Origin: Anopheles merus
Lineage: Eukaryota > Arthropoda > Insecta > Diptera > Culicidae
Assembly (NCBI RefSeq): GCF_017562075.2
Contig: NC_054082.1
Span: 37,422,442-37,486,441 of the forward strand
Reading direction: 5' to 3'
Length of the DNA: 64,000 bases
A program made the position numbers and the translations under genes. Of this stretch, positions 11,101 to 23,623 are shown in pieces. The notes beneath the pieces are model-generated. The model saw only the letters and a list, made by a program, of their open reading frames with translations. It did not search any database and was not told the origin of the DNA. Position 1 is the first letter of the stretch. Every line of letters begins with the position of its first letter.

Positions 11101-14100
11101 GGAATCGAGCACAGCAGACGCCAGCTCCGAAGAGATACGCATGTCGCAGATGAGTCAAATATCGGGATCCACGCAAGAACAGAACAGCCGTGGATCGCAG
11201 AACATGACACAGCCAGAGCAGCTGATTTTAGACATTCCTCACTTTTTGGCAGCCCGATTTGTCTTTACCATCGGGTACGTTGCAATGCGCGAGATGATCT
11301 ATTTAGATATTGACGTGTACAGCAACATGAAATATCGGCAGGAACTGAAGGAAGAGTTGAAAAATCAGAAGAAGAAAAATGCCGCCCTGGCGGGCAACAA
11401 GAGTGTGATGGCGACGCCGGTCCGTGCCGGAACGGCAGCACAGATGAGAAAAACGCTCTCTACCTCCATGAACGTATCGGCCAGCAATGCGCTGAAGCGT
11501 CTGTCCGGTTCAACCGGAGCAGCAGGAAGCAATGGTCCGGAGCAGGCCGAGCCGGAAGAGGAACTGTTGAGCGGTGCCACGGCAGAGGATGCGGTCGCGG
11601 AAGAGATTAACTACATTTGCGAGCAGGAACTGCTCTATGGTAGGGACAATTTGCTGAACCGTTTAATTCCTACCGTGCTGGAGGTGTGCAAATTTCCGAA
11701 CCGCTATCGGGACGAAATGCTACAAAAGGCGGCCGTTCTGACGCTGATCCGTCTGATGGCCGTATCGTCCAAATTCTGTGAAGATAACATGCCATTTCTG
11801 ATGAACATTTTCAAGCACACGAAAAATACCAACATTAAATGCAACATCATGATCGGTCTGTCGGACTTTACCTTCCGCTTTCCAAACGTGATTGAACCGT
11901 GGACAAAGCACATGTACTCGACGCTGTATGAGCAGGACGTGGAGCTGCGTATGACGGCGGTGAAGATGTTGTCTCATCTGATCCTGCACGAGATGATACG
12001 CGTCAAGGGGCAGATTTCGGACCTGGCGCTCTGCATCGTCGATCCGGTAAAGGACATTCGCACCATCACGGAACAGTTCTTCAAGGAAATTGCGAACAAA
12101 TCGAACATTTTGTACAACGTGCTGCCGGACATAATTTCACGCCTGAGTGACCCGAATCTGGACCTTGAGGAGGAAAAGTACCACATTATCATGCGATACA
12201 TCATCGGACTGATCAATAAGGACAAACAGATCGAGAGTTTGGTGGAGAAGCTGTGTCTCCGGTTCCGGGTAACGAAGGAGGTGCGGCAGTGGCGAGACAT
12301 TGCCTTTTGCCTATCGTTGCTTTCGTACAACGAGAAGACGATCAAGAAGCTGAGCGAAAACATTGGTTGCTTTAAGGATAAGGTGCAGCACGAGGAGATT
12401 TACCAGTCATTCCGAACGATTATCAGCAACACGAACAAGCTGGCGAAGGTGGAACTAAAGGTATGTAGATATATTAATTCATTTGCATTGTTGGTTGTTG
12501 TCATTTTCGCGATCTTGAAAAATATTCACAAATAGAACACGAAAAGTAGCTGAGTCGGGTTATATAGTGAATTTGGAGTGGAGAGGGTAAGAAGGTAGCG
12601 TGGCCGAGCGGTCTAAGGCGCTGGTTTAAGGCACCAGTCTCCTCGGAGGCGTGGGTTCGAATCCCACCGCTGCCACAGATGTGATAGTTTTTTGGGACGA
12701 ATTACGTTACTTACCTTGAGCAATTATTATATTTTTTCAATTCGATTATCTATGTTCTATTCGATGGTATAGAATAAAATATCAATCTTAAAGAGATGGA
12801 TAGCCGTGATTTATCAAACACATACTTGTAAAGCATTTTCTGCTATAATATTACTTTTATTACGTACGCGTTGGTTTATGGAAAATTGAATTTTCGTTAA
12901 ATGAAGATAATTTGAACAGATTGGCTATTTTAATAGAATGTTTTAATTGATATTATTAATGTGTTGTACAGAGCAAGGCACGTTTGTAGTTGCCACGCCT
13001 GAAATATGCCTAACAACTATTTAATCAGTTGTTCTGCGCTAAGTACGACACTAGCTATAAACTGAACGGGCTACAACCCTGAGCTTTGTGTGAAGCGTGC
13101 GAAAGAAACTGTAGGGCATTGAGCACGAGGCTGGCAAGGAGGTAGCGTGGCCGAGCGGTCTAAGGCGCTGGTTTAAGGCACCAGTCTCCTCGGAGGCGTG
13201 GGTTCGAATCCCACCGCTGCCAAGAGGGAGTTTTTTTCCGCGGTGTCATTTTCTCATAATGACAAAACAATATTCCAAAAGACTCAATTTATTTATGCTA
13301 ACATTTAACTACTTATCTTTTATTCATCTAACCATTGCAGAACGCAGTTGGCGAATTTGAAACGCGACTAAAGGAATGTCTGGAGGTACGCGATGAAACT
13401 AGAGATGCTGCAGGCAGTAACAACGCTGCGGGAGGTTCCTCAGATGAAGCGAACAGTGAAATTGCTTCCACCTCGGATAAAACATCCAACGCAGCAGCAA
13501 GAAGAGGGCGAGCAAAGACTGTCGAGCGAGGAACTAAACCATCAGTGGCCGGCCGAGCAAATAAAACTTCCAAGAAACCCGGCAACAGTAAACCAGCGGG
13601 ACGCCGCGGCAAAGCGGCAGCGGTACAAGACTCGTCCGACGAGGAAGACAGCGACAGCGAGGAAGAAAATCTGCCCCCCGCATCGAGTTCGCGATCTATG
13701 GCCAGGGCACGCCAGAATATGAAGATTACCAAAGTCATCGAAAGTGACAATTCAGGTAAAGGTCGAACGTCTCGTCATACCGTCGGTTTGTCGGTGTAGT
13801 TTAGCTTTATAGTCGATTCCTTTGTCCTCCAATAAGTAAACTAGAGATATTATATTCACTGCTTCTTATTCCGCCACATTTACACACCCAAATACCCGCA
13901 AACGCTGGCGCACATCCACATGCTGTATACAACATTGAAGCGCGCACAAAAATCACATTTAACAAAAGGAAGAACTCATGACATAATACTGGAGATCGTT
14001 CGTTTGAAGATTAATCGTCGAAGTGAGCACGAAAAGATTAATTATCGCGCTTATGGCGAGGTGTTGTAATACCGGTGGATGATGATGTGTTTGTACGATC

Positions 14101-15954
14101 ATTTGCATTTATACTTTATGTGTGCGTGTGTGTGTTGTGGAATTATTATTTAATTAAATTGTCCGCGACAGGAAAAATGCTTTTCTTATTTCTTTTTACT
14201 TTCTGTTTTCAATCAAATTTGTACTGCATTTTGTAATGTGTGTTTTTTCGCGTACCATGGACTTGCTCAATACTAAATACTGGATAAAGAGAGAGAGAGA
14301 GAGAGAGAGTATCCACGTGTTGATGGAAACATTGGTTCTTTTTTATCATAATCGCTTGCGTATTATTGTACGTTTTGAAATCACTTGGTTAACCATCTCC
14401 CGAACATTACCACAGACAAGCCCTTCTGTTGCGGGTTCCATTAAATTTGATACAAGTCAAACTAATCCAACACGTGGTGCGGACGGACGGACAGCACGTG
14501 CTAATAAAATGATAGCTTTGCAAAAATATAACGTGTGTTTTGAAAATTCATTACCATACAGAGAATGCTGTGTGTTAACCACTATACAATATCAGAAAAA
14601 TGAACCAACATTGCAGGCTAAAGATTGAAAAAGAGTAAGCATAATAATGTTGCGCTGCCCTATATTTCCCCCCATTTTGTTTCCTCAGTTGTTTTTGTTC
14701 TGTTTAATGGCCAATGTTCGCTGTCTATTTATGTACGGGTGGGGTATTAAATGTCCGTAATGTAATGGCAAACGCAACCGCATCCAACAAGACACATACA
14801 TTTCGTTTATTGTTTTGTTTTTGTGCTGTACTTGTTACTGGACTAAAATGTATCCCTTTCTCTCAATTTTCGTTCTAGACATTGAGCCCGACACTAGACG
14901 CAAAAAGAAAAGAACATTCGCCGCCAAACATAGGGGGGAAGAATGAGCAAATTGTAGAGGGTGCGAGAAAAAGTGTATGAGACAGAGAGAGGTGGAGAGA
15001 GAGAGAGAGAGAGTGCGTGTGTGTGTGAAAACACATCCTCTAAAATCAATCTACTTTTCTGCCACTACTCATCCACATCCCAAAGCCAAATTCCTAGCCG
15101 AGCCACATGTTTTCAGCGATTATAAACGGCGCGGTAGAAGCAGCTTTCTCGACCAGCATTGCCTTCCCGGCCCCGCGTGTGGCACGTGTTTCTTCTATAT
15201 AAAGGGGTTAAACATTTTAAGCCCTTCACTGTCACGGACAGTCCTGCGTTCGCTACTATTGATTGCGTACAGAGTATATCAAAAGATGTAGAATATGTTC
15301 GTTTTTAAAAATTATACAAAATTTGGGCAGCCATAGTAAAACATATATTGCAGCAGTATGAATTACTTCGCAACAAACCAGAAGTCGTTTCCGGTATGCT
15401 TAGTACGCATAGCACGTATAGCGTGTAACAGATAGTCCAGTCCCCTTTAGCAAAAGTAGTTTGCCATTGATTGCAGGAATAAAGGTAGTAGATTCGTAAG
15501 GATACCAATTCCTCCCAGGGCGGTTTGGTGTGTGTGTGTGTAAGTGTTGTAATTCTATTTTGATTTTAAATATATGAAATAATACAGATAGCGTTGTACG
15601 TTTTTAACAAAACATTATGCTTTTGTGGTACAAGTGGTGCAGAAGTATCTCCCTACACTAAACAAACATTAGTTTAGGGCATTATTATTATGTTGATCTT
15701 TCCTGCTTACTACCCTTATTTACTCTTGTTTGTACAACCTCGTCATAAGCTTGCTATTTAATTAGCACATATTACTCTCCATCCACACATACACATACAC
15801 ACCCACCACCTTCTATTTTTGATCCATTAAAAGCTTTACTGTCTGCTATGTGATACCGTTTTTCTTTCTTTGCTCATGACTTTTCTTACTTCTAGATGAC
15901 GAAGAGGAGGAGAAGGAAGAGCTGCCCCCGAAACGTGGGAAAACGAAACGGTAG
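8188..15954 (+). CDS. Cap-D2: Condensin I complex non-SMC subunit D2
   Basis: Seven exons: 8188-8302, 8422-8872, 8960-9683, 9759-10157, 10235-12460, 13341-13755 and 15896-15954. All phases agree and give 1462 residues, normal for NCAPD2. The start MEWQFIIP matches the family N-terminus. Residues about 70-240 are the Cnd1_N-type helical region. HEAT-like repeats fill the middle. The Cnd1 C-terminal HEAT domain spans about 1050-1215 (RYRDEMLQKAAVLTLIRLM, NIKCNIMIGLSDF, VELRMTAVKMLSHLI). The tail is acidic and basic in turn and ends KRGKTKR, expected for the chromatin-contacting end. The protein is a HEAT scaffold of condensin I that helps compact and resolve mitotic chromosomes. The long sixth intron (12461-13340) carries two tRNA genes on the same strand. 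An alternative last exon is listed separately. A polyadenylation signal AATAAA lies at 16273-16278. Confidence 0.92.
12594..12675 (+). tRNA. tRNA-Leu(AAG): tRNA-Leu (anticodon AAG)
   Basis: The 82-base gene folds as a class II tRNA. The 7-bp acceptor stem pairs GGTAGCG with CGCTGCC. The D arm is GCC/GGC. The anticodon stem CTGGT/ACCAG encloses loop TTAAGGC with anticodon AAG. There is a long variable arm (CTCC/GGAG) and a T arm with GGTTCGAATCC. The discriminator is A and no CCA is encoded. A T6 run at 12688-12693 is the RNA polymerase III terminator. It lies in the sixth intron of Cap-D2, on the same strand. Confidence 0.96.
13141..13222 (+). tRNA. tRNA-Leu(AAG): tRNA-Leu (anticodon AAG), second copy
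   Basis: Over its 82 bases it is identical by eye to the copy at 12594-12675, with the same class II fold and AAG anticodon. The flanks differ, apart from a few bases just upstream. A T7 run at 13231-13237 serves as polymerase III terminator. Distance between the copies is 547 bp, start to start, both inside the same Cap-D2 intron. Confidence 0.96.
13756..15895 (+). other. Last intron region of Cap-D2
   Basis: The intron between exon 6 (donor at 13756) and the terminal exon at 15896 is 2.1 kb. It is AT-rich with GA runs near 14289-14309 and 14995-15013, and contains the alternative terminal exon at 14879-14946. Apart from that exon I see no gene in it. Confidence 0.6.
14879..14946 (+). CDS. 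Cap-D2: Alternative last exon of Cap-D2
   Basis: A TTTTCGTTCTAG acceptor at 14878 is followed by two bases and an open frame of the right phase for exon 6. It encodes a DIEPDTRRKKKR-type tail that ends at TGA 14944-14946. The product would be 1465 residues, three more than with the 15896 exon. Both ends start with Asp and carry a basic cluster, which supports an alternative exon over a chance match. There is no transcript evidence here. Confidence 0.5.
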
Positions 15955-18488
15955 CATCGCCCCCAATGATCCTGTGTCGCGTCAGGCACATATCCTCCTA
16001 ATCAACATGTCACACAAGCGGCAATGTCCCTTTCTACATATAACCCCAACCTTTTCTCGGTCCAAGTAGTCCTGCCTCTTCGAGCATCGCCGTGGCGGGG
16101 ACCTTGCATATTAGTGTGTATGTGTGTGCCCTCCTCTTCCACCAGTACAACCGCGGCCGTTTGGTGGGTGGGTGTGTATGTTTTGTTCAATGTTGATAGT
16201 AACTTATTACCCTAAAATATAGTTTTAATGTGAATTTAAAGAATAGCTGTTAAATTGAATGTATTTAACAAAAATAAAAAAACACACTTACCTGACTCAT
16301 GCTGACATAGAAAGCCCTAGAGATGATAGGGCGATGATTTCAGTAGCATTCGATCTTCTCGGCGGTTTTTGAAAGCTGCTGCTGGCTGGCGCTTACAGTT
16401 CAGGATCAGCTTTTATCACGCAGGAATTCACAGTTCATACGCGTAATTCGGCTTTCTCATCTAACTGGCAACAAATTGGTTTAATAATAATAATAATAAT
16501 CAAATGATTGATTTTGTTTTATTATTTGCTTCAATATTTTTACACCCTCGAATACTTTTCACTCGTATCTCGCTTCACAGACGCGCGTACATACTCACAC
16601 ACACATGCACGCCCACGTGCGCTCATTACACTACAGCCTTCCTTTGTCCTATAGATATCCTTGTTCTCGTGTGCTTCTTGTGTGACCAGTACGGAGAGCA
16701 GAGTTTCAGTTGGGGCCTTATTATTCTGTTTTGTGGGTTTGAGTTTTGTGAATCGTACCGTCGTACAGGCCCGCCACACCACCACCACACCACCATACAC
16801 ACAACGGTGGTAGGAGAGTGTGATATGACTGGTTCGCCATTTTGAGCCGAAATGAGCGATAAGGATGGTTCCGAAACCGACACGCCGACATCATGATGTA
16901 TGCACACTTAAATTTCAATTATTGCAATATTCATCCACAGAGATTGCCTGCCGCCGGGTAACAACAGGCGTTCGTCAAAAAGTGATCGATACGTTATCGT
17001 GTCCTAGTCGAGCGTAAGGCAATTTTGTACATCCCAACTACGGAAATGCAAAATGAGCGGTCGATCACAGTGCATGTGTAGACGAGATAGCTGACAAACT
17101 ACACTGAGTTTAGTGCAGCTACATGAAGCACACACAAACACACATTTTCCATACATTGCACGTTGTATCGTATTTTTCGATGTAGTAAAAATACAGACCA
17201 CGTGGCAGAAACGTGTACGCTCTATCCGTGGGCCATAATAGAGAGCGCAACAAATTTGCATCGCATTTTCTTGTCTGATTAGAGTGATAGCAGCTCTTTC
17301 TACTAATCAATCGTGTTTTTTGGTTGGACGCCTTTTTATCTATTTTTTTCTTTTTACTACACACATATGCATCACCTCCAAAATCATGGCCGTTACGTTG
17401 TTCATTTTTGATTTTTTCCATTCCAATCGAGTGGGGTTTCCTTACGAGATAAACGATCATTCATGCTTCATGCAAGGGGAAAATGAACGAAGACGAACAA
17501 AACCACTAACTAGGTTCCATTGCATTAAACGTGCATTACAATGCCAGGGGATGCAATTTCATTCCTATCTATCTTCTAGCGGCTCGAACATTTTGCCTTA
17601 CTTCAATTTTACAGAGGATGTATTGTTCTGTAAGCAGACAAGGGGAAGCAAGTTAATTTACTATCAGTTGCATCACTTTTACACTCTCAGTATAATGTTT
17701 TCTTCTTGTTATGTATAATAGTCTATTGGTTCAATTTCACACACATTTCAGTTAGTCGGGAGGTTGTTCTGTTCTTGGCGGAAACGATCAAAGCAAAATG
17801 AAAAAAATAAATCGATCGCTTTCAAATCCGGAACATTTAAAACATCCATAACACACAAAAAACGCCAGTTTTAGCAACAACATACAAAGGAGAGCAAAAA
17901 ACAGGAGGCGATTTGAGGAATTGTTCGAATGTATCGTCGGTGTCACGGAATGAACGGACCCAACTTCGTACTTACTCTGCACTTGTTGCTTCACTGAAGG
18001 GAACTTATTTTCAATGTTTCCTCTAGCCTTTTCCGTACAAAAACATATCGTACACAACACAACTGGGTTACTACTGCCGCGAAAGCAAACCTAACACCAC
18101 CATCACTCTCTTCTCTTTGTTGTGTTTGTCGAGAAAAAAAGGGTTCATCATATAGGCAACCCAAACGGGGCATTCTACTATTCTCCCTCTTCGTTTGATT
18201 TGTTGTACCGGGTTCGTTTCGAAAACTGGATCTCACACCCTTATCATTCCGTCTATCAATTGCTACACTTTGCTAAACTATGCGCACCGTCTCTCTCTCT
18301 GATGGACAGCTCCTTCTCTACGTCATCATCAACATCAGCATGTACGCGCGCGAACACGAGAATACATTGTGACACAGCACCACATTGTATCGAGCTTTAG
18401 TAGTAGCATCCTCTCCATCCCGTCCCATGAGCTACCCATGCCCCCCTACCGTACTACCAATTCGCGGCGTTTCGGGTTGCAATCCGTT
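15955..18488. other. Convergent 3' region between Cap-D2 and Snx3
   Basis: No convincing coding sequence. It should hold the 3' UTR of Cap-D2 (AATAAA at 16273) and, from the other side, the 3' UTR of Snx3. The ORFs present are low-complexity shadows of CA- and T-rich DNA. Confidence 0.5.
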
Positions 18489-20915
18489 TTACGTGTTGCG
18501 AATCTTGCCGGGTACATAGTTTTTGTCGATGGCCGCCTCTTGCAGGAACATGTGCAAACATCGCTCGTTTTGCGCAAGCGGATGGCCCGCAATTTTGTTG
18601 ATAAACTGTTCCAGCCCTTTTCGTCGCTCCTCAATGAAGTTTTCGTCAAATATGCCATCATCGCCGCGGAAAGGCATCTGCCTTTTCCAGGCCTTGCCCG
18701 GTAGCGGTGGGACAACAATCTAAAAAGAAGAAGCAAAATGCAAAATGCACAATTATAGATGACTTCTGGAGGGCGGAGGCAGTACTGGAAATGTGATCAA
18801 GTGAAAGAAATACATTCTTTGGTATTCTTTACATTTTACACAAGAACTGATAAAACTGGGAAATGATGAAAATGCCATACAAAGTTTGTATTGGGAGCTT
18901 TGGAGATTCCGTTGCATTGTGAGAGCATTTTCTATCCCAATGTTCCGTTTCAATTATATCTTAAAGAAGCCAATAATTCAAATAGTGTACGCATTCAGGC
19001 TAGTCTAGCGTTGAGTCGGTTGTGTTGATGATGATTCACACAACACACACAGGAAGATAAAAACAAACATACCTTGCTGTCGCGCTCCAGTTCGTTCCTG
19101 AGCCATTCGAAATCACTGTACCGGCGACGGACGCTGGATTCTTTCACTTTAAAGACGGGCAGGTTGGTCTGTAGAAGAGAAAATAAATATCGAATTGCAA
19201 GGTAAATAAGTAAAGAATAATTACACAGAATCGTAATGCAGCGCCATATTTTACTGTCTTTATACTAACAACTTTATACTCTATACTATACTGCAACGCC
19301 GTTGGGGAGTTTATTTTAATTGGATAAATATCAGATGTTTTCGCTTCGCGATGTAACGAACGATAATTAAATAGCGAAAGCACCCTTACTACTGCCCCAC
19401 AGTCACGCCACCAATATCGCGAATATTCGAAGCAGTAGAGACGGAAAAGGATGAAATCCATTACGCAAATAAAGCAAATGACACATTTTCAGGCAGGAAA
19501 AAGGTAACAGAAGAACAGTAGAATATTTACAAGCTGCTGTTGTTGTGCCATCGTAACGTGGTTGTTACAACACTTGTAAGGGCGTTCATGAAGTGGAACT
19601 CCATCGGAGCCGCTAATTTCAACGCCTACTTTTAGATTACAAATGACAAAACAAGCAGATACGAAAGACCTCAGCATTGAACCACTTCATGCTAGACTGC
19701 ACATTTGAATGGTCTTTTTAATGTGTATTCAACACAAATTGCATTGCATTGTAGGAGAAAAATCAAAACCAATTTTTGAGAATAAATTTTCTCGAATTCC
19801 AGTTAGATTTTTTTACTCCATCGCATAGAACTCGGTGTGGGTGGAAAAAGTGCTATAGATCACAGTTACCACAGGGTCCTACGCTAAACGGCCAAAAAGG
19901 CATACATCTACTAGTTAAAATTCTCATCGCGGATCAAAAACATTTGAGATAATGGAAGGCGGCTAAAGAAATAGCCAGCAAACCGTTCATGTGCAACACG
20001 TGTTTTTTTTTTCGCAAAACACGGTATACATCGTGGTGAACAGAAGAATCGGCACCAAACGAAACCACAACAAGGTCGACAAAGAAATCGCCAATAGCGT
20101 GCACAAAAAGGTAGTAACGCATCCTCTCTTTGCAATAGTCATCACATTGAAAAACGGCTCACACACCACATCCGTCACAATAGAGGCATGATCGAAGGCA
20201 TGATGAATCATAACTGTGACGCGGATAGTAGCGATACGAACGCGACCGCTGCCACACAGTGTAAAACACCATCCATCCGTCTTCTATCTCAATTGAAACA
20301 AACCTCGTTAGCTTAGACGCCCTTAGATAGGCATGGACGTGTCGTAGTATTGTAGGGGGACAAATTCAATTAGGTATCGATTCACTTTCACTAGGCACGT
20401 CCATATCGTTGTTGTCGAGATAAATGCATTTCCCGTATGCATTTTAAGCTAAATGATGGTACGCCAAGCGTTTCTAGAACCTTTGTTGTAAGAGCGCCCC
20501 TGGCCTATGGCCTATTGTTCCGTTTTGGGGATAATAACCGCGGTGAGCATATTGGGAGCGCAAAATGTAAACAAACCTCGCCGGACGAACAGTGACGGGC
20601 TTTTACGGGGCAATACACTTGTTCGTTTGGAATGATTGAAATACGTTCGCGTTACGATACGGGTCAATTGAAAGAGCATGCCCTCCTCCATCCCCTGGCT
20701 AGCTGCTACTGTTCCGATATGGCTTAATGGTTTCTTACCCGCATCCGCACTTCGTAGTCGGTGTAGCGCTTCTTGCCGGCGGCAATCGTTGTCATCGGGT
20801 TTACGACGTCAATTTCGAGGAAGTTGGCCGGGATTGCGTACGCATCGTCGAGTGTCTGTTTTTTCACATTCAGCCGTCGGGTCGCGTCCGCCGTGTTATC
20901 CGATTCCGCCATCAT
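18489..20915 (-). CDS. Snx3: Sorting nexin 3 (PX-domain retromer cargo adaptor)
   Basis: Three exons on the minus strand, 20739-20915, 19073-19168 and 18489-18719, all joined in phase 0, give 167 residues. The short N-terminus is followed by a complete PX domain (about residues 30-155). Recognisable parts are the RRYSDFEWLRNEL block with the phosphoinositide-binding Arg-Tyr pair, the VVPPLPGK loop, and the basic FIEERRKGLEQFINK helix. The length fits the SNX3/SNX12 family, which has a PX domain and no BAR domain. The protein binds PI3P on early endosomes and works with retromer, for example in Wntless recycling. Introns are 353 and 1570 bp. I chose the first of two adjacent ATGs (20915); the second would remove one residue. 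Confidence 0.95.
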
Positions 20916-22519
20916 GGTGGTGGTGCGCTGTATGATCTCGGATGTTGTTGTCTCTAATGCAGCCAGCAGCAGCAGCCGCGTTTTCTCTCAAGTGAGGGTC
21001 GACGATGTGAACGTTCCCCAACCTCCAAGACGACGTTGCACACAACCGATGATAGTGCAGGTGCAACTGGGCAGCTCGTCTTCGTCGGTCACAGCAACAG
21101 CCTAGTAACCGTGCGGCGCGACGGTGCTAGCGAAATTTCTCTTTTGCGTCAGAGCGCGGATCCACCAGTTTTCTGTTTGCTTCACTTTGTGCCGTACGGA
21201 TGGCACGAACTAGGAGGGCGGCTCGAACAGAGAGATAAATTCCTCCCTACTGGGCACACGGTGGCGTATATGCGCTAGCTCCAAACTGACCTCGGGTCTA
21301 CTCTGATGCGATTCTATCTCGGAAACCGCCGCTGCTGCTCTATGAACCGCTTATCATACTGGGGGCGACGAAGGAAACGAAATTATCAAGGGAAAATTTT
21401 TCACTTCCCTTGCTGTGTATATATGCACGCGCCGCACGGAAACTACACCACACACACCGCGATCCGGAGAATGTATGTATGTATGCACAGGAGATGAAAA
21501 ATAACACTCCACTTTAGTACACGCACACACCCGCGCGATGCTGCTCAACTGTCACACTAAAGTGGTCGTCCGGCAAGGGGAAAGGTACCAAAAAAAACAA
21601 CAACTACACACACTTTTAGCTCACATAACTGAATGTGCTCGTAGGATTGCTGATGGTGGTGGTGTTGCGGCGGAGCTGTTGGTGGCACCCTTCCGTGTCG
21701 ATGCTTCTGATTTGCCTGGCTGAGGAACTAATTTAATTATTAGTTGTGTATGTGCCCAACGGTCGTGGTGTCTCAAAATGCCGAAGGTAAACTCAATGCC
21801 CAATCCGCTAGAGACACCCGAACACCGTCTAGATTTTTCTACACACAGGAGAAGTAAGCTGTGCTTCACAACTGCCGAAGCTCAAGCTAAGCTAACACAG
21901 GCTTCGATCGATCAATTCCTTTTGATCTTGCGTCGGGCAGAGAGTCGTTTTGCACAATTGTGACACCAATTGCCAAAAGTGAAACAGCGCTTTTTCTAAT
22001 GTGTAATCAAACCACGGTCGAACGTACGGTTGAAAGTTAACGGGACAAAAGATTCTTTGCGTTAATGATTCCTTCGCTCCCTGCAATTTCTTTGATTATT
22101 AATGCCGTCTCTTTCTCGCGTGAGGGCGTTGATGTTCTTCCTATAGCGGCCGCTGTCATTTCGTTCATTACGAAGGGTTGAGTACTGGAAGGCTGAGGAA
22201 CGTTGCAGACTGAGAAGCGATAGTGCAGCGTTATCCTTTTCATTTTTTACTTCATTTCATTCTATCTGTTGCTTTTCATTTGTGATTAACAATTGAATGC
22301 ATTCTTTTTAATTTTTGTTTCATAACCCGTACACCCCCATCGGTTCATATGCATAAACATTTTATAAATGGTTTTGTTTTTAAATTGATTTTATTCACAA
22401 AAAAACCACCATCAGTTCTAGCATGAACAGATCGCACCCAATTTAACGATTTCCAAAAAGTTTAGCGACAGAGAGGGACCATATCACACTAATCGATGTT
22501 ATACACACATACCAACCGA
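20916..22519. other. Snx3 upstream region and 3' end of the FLYWCH array
   Basis: It holds the 5' UTR and promoter of Snx3 on the minus strand. At its right end is an AATAAA on the minus strand (plus-strand TTTATT at 22390-22395) that can end the outermost FLYWCH exon. Small ORFs here look random. Confidence 0.5.
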
Positions 22520-22836
22520 TCATAAGTATATCTCCTCTTCCAGCTCCTTGATGTTGGACTTCCCGTCCAAATCTTCGTGCTCTAAGTTTGCGCACGGATG
22601 GTTATGCTTGCCGCCACTGATGCTGCGCAGCGTGTTAAACTCCGTCGTGCATTTGGATGAGCAACGTATTTTCGTACGGCGGCTGGCACATTCCCAGTAT
22701 CGCAGGCGACCACGGTGTCGGTTCACTCGGTAAACGTATCCTCGGAAGATGAGCAACTCTTTGCCCTTTTTGGTGGTCACAAACCGTGGCTGCTGAATGT
22801 CACGGCTTTGAAATTTATGCTCATCGTCCGAATCGG
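22520..22836 (-). CDS. mod(mdg4): FLYWCH alternative 3' exon 1 (outermost)
   Basis: The acceptor CCACACAG lies at 22838-22837 on the minus strand. The exon gives 105 residues. FLYWCH spans about residues 19-80: LLIFRGYVY, then YWEC, a second Cys in IRCSSKC, then KHNHP. An acidic tail (LEHEDLDGK, ELEEEIYL) follows. It is the most distal unit, separated from the other FLYWCH units by the DUF4806 cluster. Confidence 0.85.
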
Positions 22837-23623
22837 CTGTGTGGGAACAACGAAGGGAAATACACACGTCCAAAGAAAGAATAGGGTAAAGGTTAGTAGT
22901 GATAGAATAGAGAATTATTCAATAAAATAATGTTCAAATTATAATATACATAAATAAGGTTTACGTTATGCATTTCATCAAAACTGGTTTTAATATGCAC
23001 TTAAAAAGACACGATGATTATGATTTTTGATAAATAATATGGTTTTTATCTTCGTTTCTGTATTTAACGCGTATTTTTGTGCGAGTTTCGAAATATATCC
23101 AGATAATTGTCATCACATGTTATTTTGGTTTCTTAGAATCTACTGCCGGGGGGGTTTACATTCGTTCCCATTGCATATCTCACACCGATAAGAATCTATA
23201 GAAATAATATATAGAAGCGATGAGACAGAAGTGCCATTATCAACATCATCGGAATTTCTGTCGATCCCCCACACCACCCACGGGCTGCTTTTTTCAGTTT
23301 TGTTTTAAGTATGTAATAAATCACAATCAATATATATATAGTGGACTAGTACTAGTATACTGGTGGCAGCCGTGTATTCCGCTCCCACGTTCACGCAGGG
23401 GTACGTTGACTAGAGTGAATGAAAATAATGAATTTTCTTGTGTGCGAGATTCTTAATGAATGGTTGTTGGTTTGGTTTCCTTTGCTAATCCCGCCCTTAC
23501 TAATCAACCAATGCACTACCGTTTTTATTCTACACTTTGGCACCTAAACGGAGAGAATGCTGGAGGAAGGATTAAATAGCTCCCCCACTGCCCCATCATT
23601 CCCTATTCGTCATATTTTTAGCC
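22837..23623. other. AT-rich spacer
   Basis: 787 bp of AT-rich DNA between the outermost FLYWCH exon and the first DUF4806 unit. It should contain the 3' end of that DUF4806 unit. No coding sequence seen. Confidence 0.4.
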
